A stretch of DNA of 64,000 nt from Thioalkalicoccus limnaeus. GTDB taxonomy: Bacteria; Pseudomonadota; Gammaproteobacteria; Chromatiales; Chromatiaceae. Shown one piece after another: positions 24,974 to 33,355 of this stretch (position 1 is the stretch's first letter; each line of letters opens with the position of its first letter). The DNA lies in contig NZ_JBDKXB010000003.1 of NCBI RefSeq assembly GCF_041197575.1, forward strand, positions 1 to 64,000, given 5' to 3'. The notes under the pieces were generated by a model. It was given only the letters and a program-made list of their open reading frames with translations, was not told the DNA's origin and did not search any database. Made by a program: the position numbers and the translations under genes.

Positions 24974-26222
24974 GATCCGCAACTACACGTTGAATTTCGG
25001 CCCCCAGCATCCGTCGGCGCACGGCGTGCTGCGCCTGGTGCTCGAGATGGATGGCGAGGTCATCGTGCGGGCCGATCCGCACATCGGGCTCCTGCACCGG
25101 GGCACCGAGAAGCTCGCCGAATCCAAGCCGTACAACCAGAGCATCGGCTACATGGACCGTCTGGACTATGTGTCGATGATGTGCAACGAGCATGGCTATG
25201 TCCGCGCGATCGAAAAACTGCTCGGGGTCGAGGCGCCGATCCGCGCCCAGTACATCCGAACCATGTTCGACGAGATCACGCGGATCCTGAACCACCTGAT
25301 GTGGCTCGGTGCCCATGCGCTCGACATCGGGGCCATGTCGGTCTTCATCTATTGTTTCCGCGAGCGCGAGGATCTGCTCGACTGTTACGAGGCGGTCTCC
25401 GGGGCGCGGATGCACGCGACCTACTACCGGCCCGGCGGCGTCTACCGCGATCTGCCGGACAGCATGCCGAAGTACCAGACCGGTTCGCGTTGGCACTCCG
25501 ACAAGGAGATCGCCGAGCGCAATGCGGCGCGCGAGGGCTCGCTGCTCGATTTCATCGCCGATTTCACCGACCGCTTCCCGGCCTGTGTCGACGAGTACGA
25601 AACGCTGTTGACCGACAACCGGATCTGGAAGCAACGCACGGTCGGCATCGGCGTCGTGTCACCGGAGCGGGCGGTGCAGCTCGGTTTTACCGGTCCGATG
25701 CTGCGCGGCTCCGGCGTCGTCTGGGATCTGCGCAAGAAACAGCCGTATGCGGTCTACGATCAGGTCGATTTCGACATCCCGGTCGGCGGCCATGGCGACT
25801 GCTACGACCGCTACCTGGTGCGTATGGAGGAGATGCGCCAATCCAATCGCATCATCCGCCAATGCATCGACTGGCTGCGCGCGAATCCGGGTCCAGTCGC
25901 GATCGACGATCACAAGGTGATGCCGCCGAGTCGCGAGGCGATGAAGGATGACATGGAAGCCCTGATCCATCACTTCAAACTCTTCACCGAGGGCTACTGT
26001 CCTCCGCCCGGCGAGGTCTACGCCGCCGTCGAGGCGCCGAAGGGCGAATTCGGCTGCTACATCGTCAGCGACGGCGCGAACAAGCCTTATCGCCTGAAGA
26101 TCCGCGCCCCCGGCTTTGCGCATCTGGCGGCGATGGACGAGATGGCGCGCGGCCACATGCTGGCCGACGCCGTGGCCATCATCGGGACCATGGACATCGT
26201 ATTCGGGGAGATCGATCGCTGA
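24966..26222 (+). CDS. nuoD: NADH-quinone oxidoreductase subunit D
   Basis: The 418-residue subunit (49-kDa type) forms most of the quinone-binding pocket. Motifs include NFGPQHPSAHGVLRLVLE near the start, HRGTEKLAE, TRILNHLMWLGAHALDIGA and the C-terminal KIRAPGFAHL. The start ATG 24966 is fixed by the classic MPEIRNYTLNFGPQHP N terminus; upstream in-frame sequence is not conserved. The stop and the nuoE ATG share one base (TGATG). Confidence 0.97.
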   Translation: MPEIRNYTLNFGPQHPSAHGVLRLVLEMDGEVIVRADPHIGLLHRGTEKLAESKPYNQSIGYMDRLDYVSMMCNEHGYVRAIEKLLGVEAPIRAQYIRTMFDEITRILNHLMWLGAHALDIGAMSVFIYCFREREDLLDCYEAVSGARMHATYYRPGGVYRDLPDSMPKYQTGSRWHSDKEIAERNAAREGSLLDFIADFTDRFPACVDEYETLLTDNRIWKQRTVGIGVVSPERAVQLGFTGPMLRGSGVVWDLRKKQPYAVYDQVDFDIPVGGHGDCYDRYLVRMEEMRQSNRIIRQCIDWLRANPGPVAIDDHKVMPPSREAMKDDMEALIHHFKLFTEGYCPPPGEVYAAVEAPKGEFGCYIVSDGANKPYRLKIRAPGFAHLAAMDEMARGHMLADAVAIIGTMDIVFGEIDR

Positions 26223-26749
26223 TGAGCGCGAACAATCTAGCCGTGGCCGACGCACGATCGGTCGACAAGGACCAACTGTTCACGGCCGAGATTCGCGCGG
26301 CGATCGACAGTTTCGTGGCCCGCTATCCGTCCGATTGGCAGCAATCGGCGGTGATGCCGGCCCTGACCCTGCTGCAGGAACACAACGGCGGTTGGCTCAG
26401 CCGCGAGTTGATGGACGATCTGGCCGCCTATCTCGGGATGCCGCCGATCGCCGTCTACGAGGTCGCGAGTTTTTATTCGATGTACGACCTCGAGCCGGTC
26501 GGGCGCCACAAGGTCTGTGTCTGCAACAGCGTGTCGTGTCTGCTCAATGGTTCCGAGGCGCTGATCGAGCATGTGACCGAGCGTTACGGGGTCCGACCGG
26601 GCCAGACGACCGCCGATGGTCGCTTCACGCTGAAGGAGGTCGAGTGTCTCGGGGCCTGCCGCGACGCGCCGGCGGTGCTGGTCGGCCAGACCTATCACGA
26701 GAAGCTGAGCCCGGCGGCCCTCGACAAGCTGATCGACGAGCTGGAGTAG
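26222..26749 (+). CDS. nuoE: NADH-quinone oxidoreductase subunit E
   Basis: The 175-residue subunit (24-kDa type) binds the off-path [2Fe-2S] cluster N1a in a thioredoxin-like fold. Ligands are the C-x4-C in VCNSVSC and C-x3-C in VECLGAC. It works with NuoF and NuoG in the NADH-oxidising module. The helical N-terminal region is of normal length. Confidence 0.96.
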   Translation: MSANNLAVADARSVDKDQLFTAEIRAAIDSFVARYPSDWQQSAVMPALTLLQEHNGGWLSRELMDDLAAYLGMPPIAVYEVASFYSMYDLEPVGRHKVCVCNSVSCLLNGSEALIEHVTERYGVRPGQTTADGRFTLKEVECLGACRDAPAVLVGQTYHEKLSPAALDKLIDELE

Positions 26750-26752
26750 GTG

Positions 26753-28030
26753 ATGGTCGCGAATCAGAACACCGTTTGCTTTCGCACGCTGCACCTGGAT
26801 CGGCCGTGGACGCTCGCGACCTATCGCGGGATCGGTGGCTATGCGCAGTGGGAGCGGATCCTGAAGGAACGGATCGATCCGGATCTGTTGATCAACGAGA
26901 TCAAGGAATCGGCGTTGCGCGGGCGCGGCGGGGCCGGTTTCCCGACCGGCCTCAAGTGGAGCTTCATGCCGCGAAAGGCGCCGGGTCAGAAATACATCGT
27001 CTGCAATTCCGACGAGGGCGAACCGGGCACCTGCAAGGATCGCGACATCCTGCGCTTCAATCCGCATCAGCTGATCGAAGGCATGGCGATCGCCGGTTAT
27101 TGCATCGGTGCGACGGTCGGCTACAACTACATCCGCGGCGAGTTCTACGAACCGATCGCGCGGTTCGACGAGGCCGTCGCCGAGGCCTATGCCGCCGGTC
27201 TGCTCGGCAAGAACATCCTCGGTTCCGGGGTCGATTTCGATCTCTACACGCACCTGGGCGCCGGCGCCTACATCTGCGGCGAGGAGACCGCGTTGCTCGA
27301 GTCGCTCGAGGGCAAGAAGGGGCAGCCGCGCTTCAAGCCGCCGTTCCCGGCCCAGCATGGTCTCTATGGTCGGCCGACGACGATCAACAATACCGAGTCG
27401 CTGGCGTCGGTCCCGGTGATCCTCGAGAAGGGCGGACGCTGGTTTCTCGAACAGGGTCGGCCGAACAACGGTGGACCCAAGATCTTCTCGGTCACCGGGG
27501 AGGTCAACCGCCCCGGCAACTTCGAGGTCCCGCTCGGTACCCCGTTCCGGGATCTGCTCGAATTGGCCGGTGGCGTCAAGGACGGGCGGCGTCTGAAGGC
27601 GGTGATCCCGGGTGGCTCATCGGTACCGGTGGTGCCGGGTGAGATCATGATGGATACGGACATGGACTACGACTCGCTGGCCAAGGCCGGGTCGATGCTC
27701 GGCTCCGGCGCCGTCATCGTCATCGCCGAGGGCACCTGCATGGTCAAAGTCCTGGCGAACCTCTCGCACTTCTACGCGCACGAATCCTGCGGCCAGTGTA
27801 CGCCCTGCCGCGAAGGCACCGGCTGGCTGGCCCGTGTGCTGCATCGGATCCTGCACGGTCAGGGTCGCCTCGCCGACCTGGACCTGCTCGACAGCGTGGC
27901 TGGCCGCATCGGTGGCCGCACCATCTGCGCGTTGGGCGATGCGGCCGCGATGCCGGTGCAGAGCTTCGTCAAACACTACCGGCACGAGTTCGAGCATCTG
28001 ATCGTGCATGGGACCCCGCTGGCGGCCTAA
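26753..28030 (+). CDS. nuoF: NADH-quinone oxidoreductase subunit F
   Basis: The 425-residue subunit carries FMN, the NADH site and cluster N3. The FMN/NADH loop reads GRGGAGFPTGLKWSF, and the N3 ligands are in CGQCTPCREGTGW plus the later cysteine of TICALGDAA. An in-frame GTG sits directly before the ATG at 26753; the ATG is preferred because GGAG at the end of nuoE is 7 nt away. A 151-bp non-coding gap separates it from nuoG. Confidence 0.97.
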   Translation: MVANQNTVCFRTLHLDRPWTLATYRGIGGYAQWERILKERIDPDLLINEIKESALRGRGGAGFPTGLKWSFMPRKAPGQKYIVCNSDEGEPGTCKDRDILRFNPHQLIEGMAIAGYCIGATVGYNYIRGEFYEPIARFDEAVAEAYAAGLLGKNILGSGVDFDLYTHLGAGAYICGEETALLESLEGKKGQPRFKPPFPAQHGLYGRPTTINNTESLASVPVILEKGGRWFLEQGRPNNGGPKIFSVTGEVNRPGNFEVPLGTPFRDLLELAGGVKDGRRLKAVIPGGSSVPVVPGEIMMDTDMDYDSLAKAGSMLGSGAVIVIAEGTCMVKVLANLSHFYAHESCGQCTPCREGTGWLARVLHRILHGQGRLADLDLLDSVAGRIGGRTICALGDAAAMPVQSFVKHYRHEFEHLIVHGTPLAA

Positions 28031-28181
28031 GGCTGCCGAACCGCGGCGTGAGACCGATGTCGTCGCGCCTGGAGGTAGATCGTCGCGCGTCAATCGAGGC
28101 TGGTCTGCCGAGGACAGTGCCCGCTGTCGGAGCCATCCAGTGCCCAGGGATCGCAAACGGGCCGCTCATCGAGAGAGATCA

Positions 28182-30569
28182 ATGACGGATAAGGTCACCA
28201 TCGAAATCGACGGCCGCAGCTGCGAGGCCCAGCCCGGTGAGATGATCATCGCGGTGGCCGACCGCGTCGGCATCGTCATTCCCCGATTCTGCTATCACAA
28301 GAAGCTGTCGATCGCGGCCAACTGCCGTATGTGCCTGGTCGAGGCGGAGCAGGGTGGTCGGCCCTTTCCGAAGCCGGTGCCGGCGTGCGCGACCCCGGTC
28401 GCGCCCGGCATGAAGGTGCAGACACGTTCGCCGAAGGCGCTCGAGGCCCAACGCGGCACGATGGAATTCCTGCTGATCAACCATCCCCTCGATTGCCCGA
28501 TCTGCGACCAAGGAGGCGAGTGCGAGCTCCAGGATGTCGCGATGGGGTATGGGGCCGACGTCTCGCGCTACACGGAGCGCAAGCGAGTCGTCAAGGACGA
28601 GGACCTGGGTCCTTTGATCGCGACCGATATGACCCGCTGCATCCATTGCACGCGGTGCGTCCGGTTCGGCGCCGAGATCGCTGGCGTGCGCGAATTGGGC
28701 GCGACCGGACGCGGCGAGGACATGCGCATCGGGACCTTCGTGTCGCACACGGTCGCGCATGAACTGTCCGGCAATGTCATCGATCTCTGTCCGGTCGGTG
28801 CGCTGACCTCGAAGCCTTACCGTTTCCAGGCGCGGGCTTGGGAGTTGACCTCGGCTGGCGGGATCGCGCCGCACGATGGCGTCGGTTCGAACATTCAGGT
28901 CCATGTCCGCCGTCGGCGCGTGATCCGCGTCCATCCGCGCGACAACGAGGCGGTCAACGAGACCTGGATCTCCGACCGCGACCGCTTCAGCTACGAAGGC
29001 CTGAATTCCGCGGACCGGTTGCACACACCGTTGGCCAAGCGCGACGGTGTGTGGCGCGAGGTGTCCTGGGCCGATGCGCTGCATCTGGCGGCAGCCGGGC
29101 TCGAGGCCCGTGCCGCGGCCGATGCGGCGAGCGTCGGTCTGCTGATGTCCCCGAACGCGACGCTCGAGGAGCTGTTCCTGGCCCAGAAGCTGATGCGGGG
29201 ACTGGGCTGCCCGAACCTCGATCATCGGTTGCGTCAGCAGGATGTCCGCGCCGATGTTGCCGGCCCGGCCCGCCCATGGCTGGGGGTGACCTTCTCCGAG
29301 CTCGAGCGGCAGGCCAGTGTGCTGCTGATCGGCAGCGACATCCGCCACGAACAGCCGCTGCTGGCGCATCGGCTGCGCAAGGCCGTCCTGGCCGGTGGGC
29401 AGGTGGCCTTGATCCATCCTTACCGAGTGCCGCTGACCTTCGCGAGCGAGCAGTTGGTCGCGAACCCAGCGGAGATGCTGCGCGACCTGGCCGCGATCGG
29501 CAAGGTGCTTGGCGTCTCGGAGGGCGGGGAGATCGCCGATCTGCTCGGCGCCGCCGAGGCGGAACCGCGACATGCTCGAATTGCCGAAGGGCTGCGCGCC
29601 GGCGCCGAGCGCGGCGCGCTGATCCTGCTCGGTGCGTTGGCGATGGCCCACCCCGATTACAGCCGGCTCGAGGCTCTTGCCCACGCGGTCGGCGCCACCT
29701 GCGGGGCGCGCGTTGGCTATCTGATGCCCGGGGCCAATGCCGTCGGCGCCCATCTGGCCGGGCTGGTGCCGCATCGTGGCCCGGGCGGCCAGCCGCTCGA
29801 GGGGTCGGCGGGCCTGGCGAGCACCGCGATGCTCGCTGCGCCCTGCCGCGCCTATCTGCTCTGGGGTTTCGAGCCCGATCTGGATGTGCATCACCCGGCC
29901 CAGGCCCGCCAGGCCCTGGCCGGCGCCGAGCTGGTCGTCGCCTGTACCAGTTTCCGCACGCCGGCCCTCGATCAACTGGCCGACATCCTGCTGCCGATCG
30001 CCGCTTTCGCCGAGACCCCGGGGACCTTCGTCAATCTCGCCGGCCATTGGCAGGGCTTCCGCGCGATCGTTCCGTCGCCTGGCGAGGCGCGGCCCGGCTG
30101 GAAGGTCCTCCGTGTGCTCGGCAATCAATTTGGACTCGATGGCTTCGGGCATAACTCCGATGCCGAGGTCCTGGCGGAGCTGCAAGCGGCGGTTGGCGGC
30201 GTCGCGCTCGACAACAGTCCGCTCGGCGACCTGGCCGCCGGACCGCCGCAGCACGCCATCGAGGAGGGGCTTTGGCGCGTCGGCCCGGTCCCTATCTACG
30301 CCGTCGATCCCGTCGTCCGCCGGGCCCCGGCGTTGCAGCGCGCGCCGTTGGCCGAATGCCTGGCCGTGACTCTGCACCCGGACGAAGGCGAGCGTCTCGG
30401 ATTGACCGGCCAGGGTCGGGTCCTGATCCGCCAGGGCGAGTCGCGAGTCGAGGCACCGGTCCGGTTCGACGAGGCAGTCGCGCGAGGTTGCGCGCGGATC
30501 CCGGCCGGGGTCGCCGGCAGCGAGGCGCTTGGGGAGTCGGTCGGGCCTCTGGTGTTGGAAAAGGTGTAA
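28182..30569 (+). CDS. nuoG: NADH-quinone oxidoreductase subunit G
   Basis: The 795-residue subunit has an N-terminal [2Fe-2S] domain (CYHKKLSIAANCRMC), the histidine-containing N5 region around CPICDQGGECELQD, and the N4 ligands in CIHCTRC. A molybdopterin-oxidoreductase-like domain follows. The CxxCxxxC set that would bind cluster N7 in E. coli-type NuoG is absent: that stretch reads GGIAPHDGVGSN. This matches the mitochondrial-like lineage. ATG 28182 follows GAGAGAG and begins MTDKVTIEIDGR, the usual N terminus. Confidence 0.96.
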   Translation: MTDKVTIEIDGRSCEAQPGEMIIAVADRVGIVIPRFCYHKKLSIAANCRMCLVEAEQGGRPFPKPVPACATPVAPGMKVQTRSPKALEAQRGTMEFLLINHPLDCPICDQGGECELQDVAMGYGADVSRYTERKRVVKDEDLGPLIATDMTRCIHCTRCVRFGAEIAGVRELGATGRGEDMRIGTFVSHTVAHELSGNVIDLCPVGALTSKPYRFQARAWELTSAGGIAPHDGVGSNIQVHVRRRRVIRVHPRDNEAVNETWISDRDRFSYEGLNSADRLHTPLAKRDGVWREVSWADALHLAAAGLEARAAADAASVGLLMSPNATLEELFLAQKLMRGLGCPNLDHRLRQQDVRADVAGPARPWLGVTFSELERQASVLLIGSDIRHEQPLLAHRLRKAVLAGGQVALIHPYRVPLTFASEQLVANPAEMLRDLAAIGKVLGVSEGGEIADLLGAAEAEPRHARIAEGLRAGAERGALILLGALAMAHPDYSRLEALAHAVGATCGARVGYLMPGANAVGAHLAGLVPHRGPGGQPLEGSAGLASTAMLAAPCRAYLLWGFEPDLDVHHPAQARQALAGAELVVACTSFRTPALDQLADILLPIAAFAETPGTFVNLAGHWQGFRAIVPSPGEARPGWKVLRVLGNQFGLDGFGHNSDAEVLAELQAAVGGVALDNSPLGDLAAGPPQHAIEEGLWRVGPVPIYAVDPVVRRAPALQRAPLAECLAVTLHPDEGERLGLTGQGRVLIRQGESRVEAPVRFDEAVARGCARIPAGVAGSEALGESVGPLVLEKV

Positions 30570-30573
30570 CGCG

Positions 30574-31608
30574 ATGATGGAACTCTGGACATCCATGCCG
30601 GTGGTGCTGCAGATCTTGATCAAGATCATCGCGATCCTGCTGCCTTTGCTGGCGCTGGTCGCCTATTACACGCTCGCGGAACGCAAGGTCATCGGCTACA
30701 TCCAGGTGCGTATCGGGCCGAACCGGGTCGGTTTCCGCGGTCTGTTGCAGCCGATCGCCGATGCGCTGAAGCTGATGGTCAAGGAGATCGTGATCCCGTC
30801 AAAGGCGAACAAGGGGCTGTTCCTGCTCGCCCCGGTCCTGACCATCGCGCCGGCACTGGCTGCGTGGGCCGTCATCCCGTTCGATGCTGGCGTCGTGCTG
30901 GCGGATATCAACGCCGGGCTCTTGTATGTCTTGGCCCTGACCTCGGTCGGGATCTACGGCATCATCATCGCCGGTTGGGCGTCGAACTCGAAGTATGCGT
31001 TCCTTGGCGCGATGCGGTCGGCGGCGCAGATCGTATCGTACGAGATCGCGATGGGGTTCGCGCTGGTCGGTGTCCTGGTCGCGGCCGGTAGCCTGAATCT
31101 CGGGGCCATCGTCACGGCCCAAAGCGGCAGCCTGCTGACCTGGTTCTGGTTGCCGCTGCTGCCCTTGTTCGGCGTCTATTTCATCTCCGGCGTCGCCGAG
31201 ACCAACCGGGCACCGTTCGATGTCGCTGAGGGGGAATCCGAGATCGTCGCTGGTTTCCATGTCGAGTACTCGGGGATGGGCTTCGCCGTCTTCTTCCTCG
31301 CCGAGTACGCGAACATGATCCTGATCTCGGTTCTGACCGCGCTGCTGTTTTTCGGCGGTTGGCTGTCGCCATTTCCGCAGGCCTGGGTCGACGGTGTCTT
31401 CCTGCTCGACGACGGCTTCCATTGGCTACTGCTGAAGACCCTCTTCTTTATGTTCGTGTTCCTGTGGTTGCGGGCCACCTTTCCCCGTTACCGCTATGAC
31501 CAGATCATGCGTCTGGGTTGGAAGGTCTTCATCCCGATCACGATTGCCTGGATCCTGGTCATAGGTCTGGCCGTGATCTATCAGTTGCCGCCCTGGTGGG
31601 CGGCCTGA
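30574..31608 (+). CDS. nuoH: NADH-quinone oxidoreductase subunit H
   Basis: The 344-residue membrane subunit (ND1) joins the Q-module to the membrane arm. It has about eight helices and the charged quinone-channel loop ETNRAPFDVAEGESEIVAG, plus AERKVIGYIQVRIGPNRVG near residue 35. The start at ATG 30574 is 4 bp after nuoG, with an AAGGTG site; a second ATG follows immediately. Confidence 0.97.
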   Translation: MMELWTSMPVVLQILIKIIAILLPLLALVAYYTLAERKVIGYIQVRIGPNRVGFRGLLQPIADALKLMVKEIVIPSKANKGLFLLAPVLTIAPALAAWAVIPFDAGVVLADINAGLLYVLALTSVGIYGIIIAGWASNSKYAFLGAMRSAAQIVSYEIAMGFALVGVLVAAGSLNLGAIVTAQSGSLLTWFWLPLLPLFGVYFISGVAETNRAPFDVAEGESEIVAGFHVEYSGMGFAVFFLAEYANMILISVLTALLFFGGWLSPFPQAWVDGVFLLDDGFHWLLLKTLFFMFVFLWLRATFPRYRYDQIMRLGWKVFIPITIAWILVIGLAVIYQLPPWWAA

Positions 31609-31623
31609 ACGGAGGAGGCAGCC

Positions 31624-32115
31624 ATGCTGCGAGCCGCCCGAGATTATCTCAATAGCCTGCTGTTGGTGGAGTTGCTGAAGGGCCTGCGTGTGACCGGGGG
31701 CTACCTGTTCAAGCGCAAGTTCACGGTTCAGTACCCGGAGGAAAAGGCGCCGATCTCGCCACGTTTCCGCGGCCTGCACGCGCTGCGCCGCTATCCGAAC
31801 GGCGAGGAACGCTGCATTGCGTGCAAGCTCTGCGAGGCGGTTTGCCCGGCGCTTGCGATCACGATCGAGGCCGAGCCGCGGGCCGATGGTTCGCGACGGA
31901 CGACGCGCTATGACATCGATCTGTTCAAATGCATCTATTGCGGTTTCTGCGAGGAATCCTGCCCGGTCGATTCGATCGTCGAGACGGGGATCTACGAGTA
32001 TCACTTCGAGGAACGCGGCGAGCAGATCATGACCAAGGAGAAGCTGCTGGCGATCGGCGACAAGTACGAGGCCCAGATCGCGGCGGCCCGCGCGGCCGAT
32101 GCCCGCTATCGATGA
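31624..32115 (+). CDS. nuoI: NADH-quinone oxidoreductase subunit I
   Basis: The 163-residue subunit (TYKY type) binds the two [4Fe-4S] clusters N6a and N6b through CIACKLCEAVCP and CIYCGFCEESCP. An amphipathic N-terminal helix anchors it to the membrane arm. ATG 31624 follows GGAGGAG in the 15-bp spacer after nuoH. A 175-bp non-coding gap follows before nuoJ. Confidence 0.97.
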   Translation: MLRAARDYLNSLLLVELLKGLRVTGGYLFKRKFTVQYPEEKAPISPRFRGLHALRRYPNGEERCIACKLCEAVCPALAITIEAEPRADGSRRTTRYDIDLFKCIYCGFCEESCPVDSIVETGIYEYHFEERGEQIMTKEKLLAIGDKYEAQIAAARAADARYR

Positions 32116-32290
32116 CGGGCGCCGCGCGATGCGCCGGCCGGACTGGGATGTCGGCGTGGGCCGGCAATGGGAGAGGGGCCGAGCATCGGGGAAGGCGCGC
32201 TGAGGGCATGTTGCTGATGCGCGGTCATCGCTGACCGCCCGGCGATGGCTCGCCCGAGGAATTCAATCTCAATAAAGAACGGATCTGATC

Positions 32291-32908
32291 ATGGGGTTTG
32301 AGAAGTTTCTCTTTTACGTCTTCGCGGCCATCACGCTGTTTTCGGCCGGCATGGTCGTGACCCGTCGCAATCCGGTGCACGCGGTCCTGTATCTGGTCCT
32401 GGCCTTCATCAGCAGCGCGGTGCTCTGGATCCTGATCGAGGCCGAATTCCTCGGTATCGTGCTGGTGCTCGTCTATGTCGGCGCCGTGATGGTGCTCTTC
32501 CTGTTCGTCGTCATGATGCTCGACGTCGACGTCGCGGCCCTGCGCGCTCAATTCATTCGGCATTTGCCGCTGGGACTCTTGGTCGCCGCGGCGATGGCCG
32601 TCCAGATCATCCTGATCGTCGGCCCCGGCACCTTTGGTCTCGAGCAGTTCGCGAAGCCGTCGCCGGCACCGGCCGACTACAGCAACACCGAGGCCCTGGG
32701 CCTGGCGCTGTTCACCGAGTTCCTGTACCCGTTCGAGATCGCCGCAGCGATCCTGTTGGTCGCGATCGTCGCTGCGATCCGGCTGACCATGCGTCGCCGC
32801 TCCGACACCAAGTACCTGGATCCGGCACAACAGGTTCGGGTCAAGAAGGGACCGGATCGTGTTCGGTTGGTCAAGATGCCCGCCGAGGGCAAGGTGAAGG
32901 CGCCATGA
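32291..32908 (+). CDS. nuoJ: NADH-quinone oxidoreductase subunit J
   Basis: The 205-residue membrane subunit (ND6) has five predicted helices, with the conserved helix-3 pattern GIVLVLVYVGAVMVLFLFVVMML. The tail after the last helix is long and basic. It contributes to the E-channel linking quinone chemistry to proton pumping. The start follows a weak AACGGAT site. It overlaps nuoK by 4 bp. Confidence 0.95.
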   Translation: MGFEKFLFYVFAAITLFSAGMVVTRRNPVHAVLYLVLAFISSAVLWILIEAEFLGIVLVLVYVGAVMVLFLFVVMMLDVDVAALRAQFIRHLPLGLLVAAAMAVQIILIVGPGTFGLEQFAKPSPAPADYSNTEALGLALFTEFLYPFEIAAAILLVAIVAAIRLTMRRRSDTKYLDPAQQVRVKKGPDRVRLVKMPAEGKVKAP

Positions 32909-33210
32909 TCACACTGGCTGATTATCTGATCCTCGGCGGCCTGCTGTTCGCCATCTCCGTCGCCGGTATCTTCCTGAACCGAAAGAATGTCATCCTGCTG
33001 CTGATGTGCATCGAGTTGATGCTGCTCGCGGTGAACATGAACTTCGTCGCCTTCTCGCATTTCCTCGAGGATATGGCGGGTCAGGTCTTCGTGTTCTTCA
33101 TCCTGACCGTGGCAGCGGCGGAAGCGGCGATCGGATTGGCGATCCTGGTGGTGCTGTTCCGCAACCGCCAGACGATCAATGTACAGGACATGGATACCTT
33201 GAAGGGTTGA
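32905..33210 (+). CDS. nuoK: NADH-quinone oxidoreductase subunit K
   Basis: The 101-residue subunit (ND4L) has three helices with the two conserved membrane glutamates, in LMCIELMLLAVN and AAAEAAIGLAI. It is translationally coupled to nuoJ. A 145-bp spacer with a short CCCGCG/CGCGGG hairpin at 33252-33265 separates it from nuoL. Confidence 0.96.
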   Translation: MITLADYLILGGLLFAISVAGIFLNRKNVILLLMCIELMLLAVNMNFVAFSHFLEDMAGQVFVFFILTVAAAEAAIGLAILVVLFRNRQTINVQDMDTLKG

Positions 33211-33355
33211 CCTGGTCACGCGGCGGCGCTGGATACGTGCGCCGGTGCGGACCCGCGTTCGCGGGATCAATCTCAACGTGCGGTAATCCGCCGGTTCGAC
33301 GGCCTGCCCGGCATTCGTCGCGGTCGGTTTCGGCTCAACTAGGCACAGACAAGTC

